Source: Fructobacillus sp. CRL 2054
Lineage (GTDB): Bacteria > Bacillota > Bacilli > Lactobacillales > Lactobacillaceae
Assembly: GCF_028764065.1 (NCBI RefSeq)
Contig: NZ_JACOFN010000007.1
Span: forward strand, 1 to 64,000
Length of the DNA: 64,000 nt
Reading direction: 5' to 3'
How positions within the stretch are numbered: position 1 is the stretch's first letter; each line of letters opens with the position of its first letter. The translations under genes and the position numbers were made by a program. The notes beneath the pieces were generated by a model that had not been told where the DNA came from, searched no databases, and saw nothing but the letters and a program-made list of their open reading frames with translations. Positions 15,377-22,540 of this stretch are shown here, piece by piece.

Positions 15377-15702
15377 AATGGATGGCGTCAAAACAATTCA
15401 ATCGTGATTTAAAATTTTTGCAACGGTTTGATAGGCACATTGTTAAAGAAGTTACTGAAGTGATTGAAATGATTGTTGAAGGAACGCCACTACCGAAAGA
15501 ATTTAGACAACATCGTTTAAGGGAGCAATTATCAGATTTTTATGAATGTCATATTCGTACACCACTGAAAGGTCAGAAAGCGAATGAAAGAAATGATGTT
15601 TTGTTAATTTATCAAATTCGTAAAAAGGATTTAGTTTGTGTTGCTATCCGGTTAGGGTCTCACAAGGAACTGTTTTCAGGTTCTGATCAAAAGGGTTTAT
15701 AA
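15373..15702 (+). CDS. YafQ/RelE-family mRNA-interferase-like toxin
   Basis: A 109-residue RelE/ParE-fold protein. It begins at ATG 15373 (KWMASKQF), overlapping the antitoxin stop; the longer frame from 15346 would run into the antitoxin gene. YafQ toxins cleave mRNA on the ribosome. The residues matching the catalytic histidines of E. coli YafQ are present: H47 (FRQHRL), H60 (FYECH), H97 (GSHKELF) with F101, and D75 aligns with YafQ D67. Compared with YafQ there is an insertion of about ten residues after H60 (TPLKGQKANER). The gene ends four bases before the first hairpin of the minus-strand RNA array, which may also serve as its terminator. Confidence 0.72.
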   Translation: MKWMASKQFNRDLKFLQRFDRHIVKEVTEVIEMIVEGTPLPKEFRQHRLREQLSDFYECHIRTPLKGQKANERNDVLLIYQIRKKDLVCVAIRLGSHKELFSGSDQKGL

Positions 15703-15766
15703 AAAAACCACCGCTGGCCGGCGGTGGTTTTGAAAGAAGAACAAGAGCTCTGTCTTTAAGTATTCT
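15698..15766 (-). ncRNA. orphan Fst-type antitoxin RNA, unit A
   Basis: A minus-strand RNA of about 68 nt is predicted from the promoter at 15773-15800. It contains a pyrimidine-rich TTCTTCTTTC tract (15731-15741) and ends in a 9-bp hairpin AACCACCGC/GCGGTGGTT (15706-15714 with 15721-15729) with seven T. Size, anti-Shine-Dalgarno-like tract and loop region (CGCTGGCCGGCG in plus orientation) match the antitoxin RNA of the Fst-like locus at 2.4 kb. No toxin frame is found opposite it. It overlaps the 3' end of the YafQ-like toxin gene by only a few bases. Confidence 0.6.
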
Positions 15767-15772
15767 ATCATG

Positions 15773-15800
15773 ATTATAGCACGATAAAATGGGTTGTAAA
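15773..15800 (-). promoter_or_regulatory. minus-strand promoter of RNA unit A
   Basis: -35 TTTACA (15800-15795), 16-base spacer, -10 TATAAT (15778-15773). The surrounding 30 bases are clearly homologous to those at 15893-15920. Confidence 0.7.
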
Positions 15801-15821
15801 CGATTCTGATCTGAGTATTTA

Positions 15822-15886
15822 TAATAAAACCACCGCTAGCCGGCGATGGTTTTGAGAGGAAATAAAAAATTGATTTCCGATACTGT
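15822..15886 (-). ncRNA. orphan Fst-type antitoxin RNA, unit B
   Basis: A second minus-strand RNA of about 64 nt is predicted. It runs from the promoter at 15893-15920 through a TTTCCTCTC tract (15853-15862) to a hairpin AACCATCGC/GCGGTGGTT in minus orientation (plus coordinates 15829-15852), followed by TTTATT. It is homologous to unit A over the promoter, the hairpin and the ATAATAAAA block that precedes the hairpin on the plus strand. No facing toxin gene is seen. Confidence 0.58.
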
Positions 15887-15892
15887 GCTTTG

Positions 15893-15920
15893 ATTATATC
15901 ACGGTCAAATTGGTTATTAA
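15893..15920 (-). promoter_or_regulatory. minus-strand promoter of RNA unit B
   Basis: -35 TTAATA (15920-15915), 16-base spacer, -10 TATAAT (15898-15893). Confidence 0.62.
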
Positions 15921-15940
15921 CTATCACAGTATGAATATTC

Positions 15941-16003
15941 ATAATAAAAATAGTTTCATCAATAATTTACTTTAATCTTATCACAGTGTAATAGGGCTCC
16001 CAA
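15941..16003 (-). other. decayed third unit (C) of the RNA array
   Basis: A promoter-like -35 TTGGGA (16003-15998), 17-base spacer, -10 TAAGAT (15980-15975) and a CATAATAAAA block at 15940-15949 are homologous to units A and B. The GC-rich hairpin is missing and the spacing is about 38 bases shorter, so the unit looks decayed. The rest of the gap up to 16075 holds nothing I can support. Confidence 0.5.
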
Positions 16004-16074
16004 TTGCACTTAAGAATATATTCTTTACTGGCATAAATATTAATGGCGAAGGGGGGGAATAAAAGTAAGAACAA

Positions 16075-16098
16075 AAAAAGACCCGAACGGGTCTTTTC
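16075..16098 (-). terminator. terminator of the minus-strand small gene
   Basis: AAAAGACCCG/CGGGTCTTTT with a short loop; the minus strand has a T run of seven. Confidence 0.8.
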
Positions 16099-16105
16099 GA
16101 CTTTA

Positions 16106-16354
16106 TTAATGACGGCGACTGGCGCGTGCACCATAGTCGTAACGATCATTTGCAGCAATGACGCGCTTCGTCAGTAGGTCGGAAGCTTGGTGATGTTGTT
16201 CTTCATAGTGGCGACCTTCTTCCAGGGCGACACGCTTATCACGATTGTTTAAAATGTTATCGCGGAATCGTAGGAAGAAGGCTGAGAACTTAACTCGCTT
16301 CATTTCCAAGTTGTGACGCAAGTAATCAGTATTTGAATTAATTGGTAAGTTCAT
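16106..16354 (-). CDS. small basic hypothetical protein
   Basis: An 82-residue protein starting at ATG 16354, which has TAGGAGGC 7 bases upstream; the longer frame from 16372 has no such site. It is rich in Arg and His, with HYEEQHHQASDLL in the middle and a tail YGARASRRH. There is no membrane segment. The gene is convergent with the YafQ-like toxin gene, runs toward the antitoxin-RNA array and is followed by its own terminator. No family is recognised. Composition is like that of neighbouring housekeeping genes, so it is probably a genus-level conserved small protein. Confidence 0.6.
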   Translation of the reverse strand: MNLPINSNTDYLRHNLEMKRVKFSAFFLRFRDNILNNRDKRVALEEGRHYEEQHHQASDLLTKRVIAANDRYDYGARASRRH

Positions 16355-16472
16355 TAAATTGCCTCCTAGCACTTGTTTAACTATGTCTACTATACTGCCT
16401 GAAGGCCCTTCGTGATATGGCTTTTGCCGAATCGTAAGGGTCTTTACTTTTTCTTAAGAACTGGCTTTAGCG

Positions 16473-16478
16473 TATAAT
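16473..16478 (+). promoter_or_regulatory. -10 box of xerC (leaderless start)
   Basis: TATAAT ends 6 bases before the xerC ATG. The -35 is weak. Transcription would start at or next to the A of the start codon. Confidence 0.5.
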
Positions 16479-16484
16479 GGGGGT

Positions 16485-17408
16485 ATGGAAAAGGAACTGG
16501 CACAATACCAATCATATTTGAATGCGGAGCGTGGCTACTCTGCGCTAACCGTTCAGGCTTACAGTAAGGATATTCAGGCCTTTGTGGACTATTTAAGGGA
16601 CAACGGTGGCTTTACGACTTTTCAGAGTGTTCAGCCCTTAGACGTCCGTGTCTACTTGGCTTCCTTATACGATGAGGTGCTGGCCCGAACGACCATCGCC
16701 CGCAAGGTGTCGAGCTTGAAGAACTTTTATGCTTATCTGGTCAAGGAAGGCTTGGCGGAAGATAATCCCTTTGAAGGGGTGGCCTTGCGAAAGCATCAGG
16801 CCCACTTGCCGGAGTTCTTGTATGATAACGAGCTGCAAGCTCTCTTTAAGGTGGCCTATGACAAAGTCGACCATCCACAGTACCGACGGGATGCCGCACT
16901 TTTGGAGTTTCTCTTCGCTACTGGGGTTCGTGTTTCCGAGTTATCGGGGATGCACCTTGATCAATTGGATTTGAATAACCAGTTGGTTCTCGTGCACGGA
17001 AAGGGAAATAAGGACCGTTACGTGCCATTCGGTTCCTATGCCAAGAAGGCCTTGCAGGATTATTTGGAAAATGATCGACCTGAGTTGTTGGCTAAGAATA
17101 AGAAGGTGGACAAGCCGGAAGAGGTCTTTTTGAACCAGCACGGTGGGGCGTTGACCTCGGCTGGTGTGACCTACATCTTGCAGCAGTTAATGAACAAAAC
17201 GTCTTTGACTGGTAAGATACATCCCCACATGCTTCGCCATACCTTTGCGACGGCTCTGTTAAACCGGGGTGCCGATATGCGAACAGTACAAGAGCTGCTG
17301 GGACATGCTAATCTATCGACAACTCAGATTTATACCCACGTTTCCAAAGCTATGCTACAGTCCTCTTATCAGAACTACTTTCCACGCGCTAAGCGTGAAA
17401 ATGAGTAA
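16485..17408 (+). CDS. xerC: tyrosine recombinase XerC
   Basis: A 307-residue tyrosine recombinase that with a partner resolves chromosome dimers at dif. The catalytic set is complete: R149 (GVRVSEL), K173 (HGKGNKDR), H248 and R251 (HPHMLRHTFAT), H274 (LLGHANLSTT) and the nucleophile Y283 (QIYTH). The N-terminal SAM-like core-binding domain covers about residues 1-90. It could also be called XerD; the family position of XerC in lactobacilli fits better. The TATAAT at 16473-16478 ends only 6 bases before the ATG and no Shine-Dalgarno is present, so the mRNA may be leaderless. It is not adjacent to hslVU here. Confidence 0.88.
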   Translation: MEKELAQYQSYLNAERGYSALTVQAYSKDIQAFVDYLRDNGGFTTFQSVQPLDVRVYLASLYDEVLARTTIARKVSSLKNFYAYLVKEGLAEDNPFEGVALRKHQAHLPEFLYDNELQALFKVAYDKVDHPQYRRDAALLEFLFATGVRVSELSGMHLDQLDLNNQLVLVHGKGNKDRYVPFGSYAKKALQDYLENDRPELLAKNKKVDKPEEVFLNQHGGALTSAGVTYILQQLMNKTSLTGKIHPHMLRHTFATALLNRGADMRTVQELLGHANLSTTQIYTHVSKAMLQSSYQNYFPRAKRENE

Positions 17409-17415
17409 CCGCTTT

Positions 17416-17440
17416 CAAATGCCTTATAAAGGCATTTTTA
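17416..17440 (+). terminator. rho-independent terminator
   Basis: AAATGCC/GGCATTT with a TTATAA loop and TTTTTA, after xerC. Confidence 0.7.
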
Positions 17441-17444
17441 CCTA

Positions 17445-17473
17445 TTGTCATAATAAAAAAGAGGTAGTAAAAT
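17445..17473 (+). promoter_or_regulatory. promoter of the aldose epimerase-like gene (leaderless start)
   Basis: TTGTCA (17445-17450), exactly 17 bases, TAAAAT (17468-17473), then only 6 bases to the ATG. The only Shine-Dalgarno-like GAGG lies inside the spacer, 15 bases before the start. Confidence 0.62.
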
Positions 17474-17479
17474 AAAAGC

Positions 17480-18355
17480 ATGATAACCCTAGAAAATGAC
17501 AAACTTACAGTAAAGATTAACGAGCACGGTGCAGAATTAACTTCTGTCTGGAATAAGGCAGACGGCTTGGAATACATTTGGTACGGTGATCCAATGTATT
17601 GGGGTCGTCATGCGCCAAACCTCTTCCCAATTGTTGGGCGTTTGCAAGGTGACCAATTTAACTTGGCCGGGCAGACTTACTACATGAACCAACACGGATT
17701 TGCGCGTAACATGGACTTTGCCGTCGTGGAACGTGATGCAGATTACGTGCGTTTTTCACTGTCTGATTCAGAGGCCACTTGGCGTATCTACCCATTTGCT
17801 TTCAAGTTTGATGTCATTTTCCGTTTGAAGGGTTCCGAACTCTTTGTGGATTATGAAGTGCATAATCCCGACAAGCAGAAGTCACTCTTCTTCTCAGTTG
17901 GTGGACACCCTGGCTTCAACCTGCCATTGGATGGTGGTAAGTTCTCAGATTACTATTTGTCAGTAAAGCCTGAAAAAGTTTACGACCGCATTCGCTTGGT
18001 TGGGCCATACTCGAATCCCAACATGTCAACGCCATTTAACGCGGACATTCCTTTGCGTTTGCGCCAAGAAGATTACCATGACGATGCCATCATCTTGAAG
18101 TTGGACCGCCAAAAGGCAACCTTCCTCTTGGCTCGTTTGGCCAACCAGCACGGAATGGAAATGACCGTTGATAACGCCCAATACCTTGGTATCTGGACGC
18201 CAGCCGGTAAGGATGCACCATTCATCTGTATCGAACCATGGTGGGGAATTGCCGACACAGTTGATGCTACTGGAAACTTCAAAGAGAAGTTTGGCTGCAA
18301 CGTTTTGGCAGCGGGTGATACCTTCAACGGTACTTACTCAATGAACTTCTTCTAA
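17480..18355 (+). CDS. aldose 1-epimerase-like protein (LacX/GalM family)
   Basis: A 291-residue protein of the galactose-mutarotase-like fold. Conserved elements are HAPNLFPIVGRL, the acid/base His in NQHGFARN (around residue 73) and GGHPGFNLP. This subgroup (LacX-like) is found in many lactic acid bacteria; the enzyme would interconvert anomers of a hexose or hexose phosphate, but the substrate is not predicted. It is monocistronic, with a probable leaderless mRNA from a good sigma-A promoter. A terminator follows at 18371. Confidence 0.85.
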   Translation: MITLENDKLTVKINEHGAELTSVWNKADGLEYIWYGDPMYWGRHAPNLFPIVGRLQGDQFNLAGQTYYMNQHGFARNMDFAVVERDADYVRFSLSDSEATWRIYPFAFKFDVIFRLKGSELFVDYEVHNPDKQKSLFFSVGGHPGFNLPLDGGKFSDYYLSVKPEKVYDRIRLVGPYSNPNMSTPFNADIPLRLRQEDYHDDAIILKLDRQKATFLLARLANQHGMEMTVDNAQYLGIWTPAGKDAPFICIEPWWGIADTVDATGNFKEKFGCNVLAAGDTFNGTYSMNFF

Positions 18356-18370
18356 GATTAATAAAAAGGA

Positions 18371-18401
18371 AAAGCCAGGCGCAAAGCACCTGGCTTTTGT
18401 G
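18371..18401 (+). terminator. rho-independent terminator
   Basis: AAAAGCCAGG/CCTGGCTTTT with a CGCAAAGCA loop. Confidence 0.8.
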
Positions 18402-19306
18402 TGAATAATATGGATTTTTTGACACTAATTAAAGAAAAAAAGGCCATTAACCAGGCTGCGATTGCAGTACCAATGGCTTTGGGACCAAACGATAAGTTCA
18501 CGCCGTTTCGTGGCTTGCTCGATACGGAAAACCCCGATGCCGTGATTTGGCAGGCGGACGCCATCGCCGATGACTTCTCAAAGGAAGTGATTTGGGATCA
18601 GGTGAAGCAAGGGGGCGCACAGGCTGTTGATGAAGGTGACATGTCAGCTATGAAGAAGGCTGCCATGAAGGCTGAACTCGATAAGGCTCATGAAGAATTT
18701 CTATCAAACTGGCCAAGCATCCAGCAGCAGATCATCCAGGAACTACTACAAAATGCGAAACAGACGGCGAACGGCCGCTATCTCTTCTTGTCCTATGCAA
18801 CGAAGGCCGAAGGTGGTTCTGGTGAAATGGCTGCTGCTGACCAAGCCTTCTTCCTGGTATCGACTTTGAAGGCTGGTGGCTCTGACTTTGCCGGTGTCTA
18901 CATTCCAAGTCAATTGGATGAAAACTTGCAGGGAAAGGTCCGTGAAGCTGCCAAGACTGCTGGCGTTTTGACAATTCAGACGCAGGTATTAGCTGATTTG
19001 ACGGAGGCGACTTTGACAACGGCCTTTGAAAAAGCGGAAGCAGCAGGGGATGATTTCTTGAACTTGGAGATTTCGGCGGCAGCACTTGGCGAATATGATG
19101 TTTCAGATATTGAGGCGATTTTATCGGATTTGTCTAATAAGTACGCTGATAAGGTTCACTTAATTTTGACTCTGACAGGGCAGTTGAACAAGGAAACCTT
19201 GGAAGCTTGGTTGATTTTACCATCCGCGCTTGTCACGTTGGCCTTGTCTGGAAACTACCAAACACCACTCATTCAATCGACAATGAAAGAGTTGGGTTGG
19301 AACTAG
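18401..19306 (+). CDS. hypothetical protein
   Basis: A 298-301-residue soluble protein starting at GTG 18401 or, more probably, ATG 18410 (MDFLTLIKEKK). No Shine-Dalgarno precedes either start, and the terminator of the previous gene reaches almost to the start. The first 100 residues resemble a short domain seen in hypothetical proteins of lactic acid bacteria (AAIAVPMALGPNDKFTPFRG, DAVIWQADAIADDF). The second half alternates beta strands and helices (YLFLSYATKAEGG, FAGVYIPSQLDE) without a motif I can name. Strong codon bias suggests a real, well-expressed gene. The function is unknown. Confidence 0.6.
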   Translation: MNNMDFLTLIKEKKAINQAAIAVPMALGPNDKFTPFRGLLDTENPDAVIWQADAIADDFSKEVIWDQVKQGGAQAVDEGDMSAMKKAAMKAELDKAHEEFLSNWPSIQQQIIQELLQNAKQTANGRYLFLSYATKAEGGSGEMAAADQAFFLVSTLKAGGSDFAGVYIPSQLDENLQGKVREAAKTAGVLTIQTQVLADLTEATLTTAFEKAEAAGDDFLNLEISAAALGEYDVSDIEAILSDLSNKYADKVHLILTLTGQLNKETLEAWLILPSALVTLALSGNYQTPLIQSTMKELGWN

Positions 19307-19310
19307 TTCG

Positions 19311-19339
19311 TTTTCAATTTGAAGTAGACGTGGTATACT
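19311..19339 (+). promoter_or_regulatory. promoter of the small RNA upstream of kup
   Basis: TTTTCA (19311-19316), 17 bases, TATACT (19334-19339) with an extended TGG before the -10. Confidence 0.6.
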
Positions 19340-19345
19340 AGTTCT

Positions 19346-19405
19346 TGACCAACTGGGTAGTATCTATCTACCTACCCGGCACCCGTAAGGGTGTCGTTTT
19401 TTTTT
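19346..19405 (+). ncRNA. short structured RNA or attenuated leader before kup
   Basis: A transcript of about 60 nt is predicted: an 8-bp stem CTGGGTAG/CTACCCGG (19353-19360 with 19372-19379) with an 11-base loop, then a terminator GGCACCC/GGGTGTC (19378-19395) and nine T. The 3' arm CTACCTACCC allows two alternative pairings, and the first stem shares two bases with the terminator stem, so the structures can compete. It could be an independent small RNA or a leader that controls kup, which starts 140 bases downstream. I do not recognise an Rfam family; a c-di-AMP (ydaO) riboswitch is not seen. Confidence 0.55.
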
Positions 19406-19545
19406 ACAATAAATTCCTTCAAAATAACTTGTATTGATTGGAATTAAGCGTTACAGTCAAAATGTTTACAGGATATTTTTCCTCTGTTTATTCATTAATG
19501 GATGGGAGAGAAAACTGATTCTTCATCAGTAAAAAGATTGGAGAA

Positions 19546-21558
19546 ATGATGACGAATAAGAAAAAGTCGAAACTAAAATACGCGGCCTTTCTAATCACCC
19601 TAGGAATTGTCTACGGTGATATTGGAACTTCACCGCTTTATACGATGAACGCCATTATTGCTGGGAATACCAATACGGATAACCAGAAGCCCTTAGTGAT
19701 TGGATCCATTTCCCTTGTCTTTTGGACCTTGATGCTGATTACGACCATTAAGTACGTTTTAATTGCCTTGAAGGCCGATCATCACGGTGAGGGTGGTATC
19801 TTCTCCCTTTATAGTCGTGTGCGGACGAAGAAAACAAAGTGGTTGATTCTGCCGGCCATGATTGGTGGGGCGGCCCTCTTAGCCGACGGGGCGTTAACAC
19901 CGGCAGTGACGGTCACTTCAGCTGTTGAAGGATTAGCAGGCCAGGATTTTGGTCCGCTGACTTTTCCAACTGGAACAAAGTTTGTGGTACCAGTGGTACT
20001 AGCCATTCTCTTCTTTGTTTTCTCGCTTCAACGAAAGGGAACAACGAAGATTGGTCGGCTTTTTGGACCGTTGATGTTTATCTGGTTTACCTTTATCGGT
20101 CTGTTTGGCTTGCTACAAATTATTCAGTACCCAGCTGTCCTGGCGGCCTTTTCGCCCGTTTATGCGGTACAAACGCTCTTTTCTTCCTATAACAGTCAGG
20201 GAATCCTAATTCTGGGAAGCATCTTCTTGGCGACAACTGGTGCGGAAGCTTTGTATTCGGACATGGGGCACGTTGGAAAGCATAATATTTATTTGTCCTG
20301 GCCATTTGTCTATTCCATGCTCATTTTGAATTACATGGGGCAGGGCGCTTGGGTCATTATGAATCAGCCATCCGGTACGAATCTGAACCTCTTCTTTGAT
20401 ATTTTGCCTAATCAGTGGCGTATTGTCGGGGTTATCTTGAGTACGATTGCTGCCGTGATTGCTTCACAGGCCTTGATCACTGGGGCCTTTACCTTAGTTT
20501 CAGAGGCAATCTCACTGAAGATTATGCCCCGTTTACGGATCACCTACCCAACAACGGCTCGTGGACAGATGTACATTGCCTTTGTAAATTGGCTACTCTT
20601 TGCCGTCGGTATTTTCGTGGTGCTCTTCTTTAAGACCTCGCATCACATGGAATCAGCCTATGGCTTGGCCATTACGGTGACCATGCTGATGACCACACTT
20701 TTGCTCTTTGAGTTTATTCGCGGTATGTCAAAGTTGTCCTATGCTGTTATCTTTGCCGCGACTTTTGGTAGCTTAGAGACCTTATTCCTGGTTGCCAGTC
20801 TAGTAAAGTTTGTTCACGGTGGTTACTTTACGGTCATTTTGTTAATCTTGATTCTGTCTGTCATGGTCTTCTGGTACTACGGAAACAAGCGTCGAGAGGC
20901 TTTGTCTTTCAACAACGATTACCTATCACTGAAGGACTACCGTAATCAGTTGGTTAAGCTGTCACAGGACAGCGATGAACCGCTAATGGCCAATAATTTG
21001 GTCTACCTAGTCAACATTCACGATGACTATACATTGAAAAAGTCAGTCATCTATTCGCTGCTTGGCGCTCGTCCTAAGCGCGCGAAAGTTTACTGGTTTG
21101 TGACCATTCGCGAAGGCCGTAACCCCTATGAAAAGTCTTACTCCATCGATCAGATGGGCACGAAGAACATCGTTCGAGTGGTCTTGTACCTTGGCTTCAA
21201 GGTCAATCCAGAGTTGGAATACTTTATCCGACAGATTGCGAAGACCTTGGTTCGTGAAGGCTATTTGGAACCACAGAAGGTTCGTTACGGATTGGATATG
21301 AAACGTTCCATGGGGGACTTCAAGTACATTTTGACCAACAATTACTATACGGATTTGGAAGCTGTGACCCACATTTCTTCTTGGGACCGCTTCTTGATTG
21401 CCGGTCGTGTGCTGCTCCAGTCACACTCAGTTAACCTTCGCTCCTTCTACCGCCTGCGTTTCTCTGACACGGTGGAGGAAGTTGTGCCACTCTTTATGGA
21501 AAAGCCTCAGGCGTCAAAGCTTGAACGCATCGAAGTCATTAATGAACCGAGTGAATAA
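19546..21558 (+). CDS. kup: potassium uptake protein Kup
   Basis: A 670-residue KUP/HAK potassium transporter. About 12 membrane helices fill residues 12-440, starting with the signature GIVYGDIGTSPLYTMNA. A cytoplasmic C-terminal domain of about 220 residues follows. It imports K+ with protons. The length is normal for lactic acid bacteria. A Shine-Dalgarno TTGGAG precedes ATGATG. The 5' region from 19406 to 19545 is AT-rich and holds no recognised riboswitch; a structured RNA with terminator lies just before it. In Firmicutes Kup is often under c-di-AMP control at the protein level. Confidence 0.95.
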   Translation: MMTNKKKSKLKYAAFLITLGIVYGDIGTSPLYTMNAIIAGNTNTDNQKPLVIGSISLVFWTLMLITTIKYVLIALKADHHGEGGIFSLYSRVRTKKTKWLILPAMIGGAALLADGALTPAVTVTSAVEGLAGQDFGPLTFPTGTKFVVPVVLAILFFVFSLQRKGTTKIGRLFGPLMFIWFTFIGLFGLLQIIQYPAVLAAFSPVYAVQTLFSSYNSQGILILGSIFLATTGAEALYSDMGHVGKHNIYLSWPFVYSMLILNYMGQGAWVIMNQPSGTNLNLFFDILPNQWRIVGVILSTIAAVIASQALITGAFTLVSEAISLKIMPRLRITYPTTARGQMYIAFVNWLLFAVGIFVVLFFKTSHHMESAYGLAITVTMLMTTLLLFEFIRGMSKLSYAVIFAATFGSLETLFLVASLVKFVHGGYFTVILLILILSVMVFWYYGNKRREALSFNNDYLSLKDYRNQLVKLSQDSDEPLMANNLVYLVNIHDDYTLKKSVIYSLLGARPKRAKVYWFVTIREGRNPYEKSYSIDQMGTKNIVRVVLYLGFKVNPELEYFIRQIAKTLVREGYLEPQKVRYGLDMKRSMGDFKYILTNNYYTDLEAVTHISSWDRFLIAGRVLLQSHSVNLRSFYRLRFSDTVEEVVPLFMEKPQASKLERIEVINEPSE

Positions 21559-21560
21559 AG

Positions 21561-21596
21561 AAAAAACAGCAGGTATTGAACCTGCTGGTTTTTTTA
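21561..21596. terminator. bidirectional terminator between kup and the amidase gene
   Basis: AAAAAACAGCAGGT/ACCTGCTGGTTTTTT with a small loop serves both converging genes. Confidence 0.8.
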
Positions 21597-21604
21597 TGTG
21601 GTAA

Positions 21605-22453
21605 TTAATTTGTTTGAATGTAATTGTAAAGTCCGTTGGTAATGTCCTTTGCGATCTTCTCTTGATAAGATGTGGACTTAATATAGTTCAGGTCTTTATC
21701 AGAATCAATGAAGCCAAGTTCGAGAAGAACGGCTGGACGGGTGACGTCTTTTATAACTAGGTAAGGGATGGAATCATAACCGCGGTTTTGCAAAGGTAAA
21801 TTGTTCAAGGACTTGGAAAGTGATTGAACCAATCCGAGTGAATTACTGTTGTAGTAGTACTGGGAAATACCTGAAGCTGAGTTATGGGTTCCTGATGCAT
21901 CAAAGTGGAAGGAGATTTGTGCGTCTGCTTGGTACTTTTCCGCGGTGCGTGGAATATAGAGCAGGGGCACAATCACATCAGTGGAACGAGTCATCAAGAC
22001 ACGAGCACCGGTCTTTTCCAATTCCTTCCTTGTTGCAAGGGCTGTTTTCAAGGTGTAGGTCTTTTCGTAGTACTTATTGTTGTAAGACATGGCACCGGTA
22101 TCGGAACCACCGTGGCCAGGATCCAAGACGATGGTTGCTTCGGATAGTGCCGTTGGCTTCTTTAAGAAGGTGTTGTTGGCAACCCAGGAAGCGACCCAGC
22201 CCTCTTGGTCGTCCTTCGAGTCTTTTACGTACCACCAGCCGTTTTGTCGTTTCAAAACGGTCAACTTTGTACCGGACTTCAAAGCCAGAATCTTTTTAGA
22301 GGTTCGGCTGGGTCCCTTGCGCAAGGGAACATCATCTGGTCGGGTGGTTAGCTGGTTCTGCTGAGAAAGCGAGAGGACCAGTAGGAAGGTGGTCAGGGTA
22401 ATTAATCCGAGGACCGACAGGCCAATTTTATTATTTTTAATCCAATCAATCAT
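21605..22453 (-). CDS. N-acetylmuramoyl-L-alanine amidase with SH3 domain
   Basis: A 282-residue exported wall hydrolase. It has an N-terminal membrane anchor (about residues 11-28), a bacterial SH3 domain (DVPLRKGPSRTSKKIL to GWVASWVA, about 40-92), then the Amidase_3 catalytic domain. Zinc ligands are in LDPGHGGSDTGA and the His of QISFHFDASG, and the glutamate in LLELGFI. It cuts the bond between muramic acid and the stem peptide. It is close to the LytC/CwlM-like SH3 amidases of lactic acid bacteria. It is monocistronic and its 5' end faces the uup promoter. Confidence 0.92.
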   Translation of the reverse strand: MIDWIKNNKIGLSVLGLITLTTFLLVLSLSQQNQLTTRPDDVPLRKGPSRTSKKILALKSGTKLTVLKRQNGWWYVKDSKDDQEGWVASWVANNTFLKKPTALSEATIVLDPGHGGSDTGAMSYNNKYYEKTYTLKTALATRKELEKTGARVLMTRSTDVIVPLLYIPRTAEKYQADAQISFHFDASGTHNSASGISQYYYNSNSLGLVQSLSKSLNNLPLQNRGYDSIPYLVIKDVTRPAVLLELGFIDSDKDLNYIKSTSYQEKIAKDITNGLYNYIQTN

Positions 22454-22504
22454 AAAATGACTCTTTTTCTTTCACAAACTTTCTTAAATAGTTTACCACG
22501 ACGG

Positions 22505-22533
22505 CCGACAAAACCGGTTAAATTAAGTATAAT
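22505..22533 (+). promoter_or_regulatory. uup promoter (leaderless start)
   Basis: CCGACA (22505-22510), 17-base spacer, TATAAT (22528-22533), then 7 bases to the ATG at 22541. Confidence 0.6.
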
Positions 22534-22540
22534 AGAAAGC

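Larger units (their letters stand above)
15703..16003. repeat. tandem array of about 120-bp antitoxin-RNA units
   Basis: Three homologous units in the same orientation. The -10 boxes stand at 15773, 15893 and 15975. Units A and B keep both promoter and terminator; unit C has lost the hairpin. The array occupies most of the 400-base gap between the YafQ-like toxin gene and the small minus-strand gene. Confidence 0.65.

Noticed and set aside
15697-15942. 81-codon minus-strand frame across the RNA array
   Set aside because: It runs through two promoters and two terminator hairpins, its composition follows the repeats, and it has no ribosome binding site.
15703-16003. CRISPR-like repeat pattern
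   Set aside because: The units contain promoters and terminators, are degenerate, have no equal-length spacers and there are no cas genes.
19406-19545. c-di-AMP (ydaO) riboswitch before kup
   Set aside because: The gap is AT-rich and I see none of the conserved ydaO helices or GGGGAACG-like joins.
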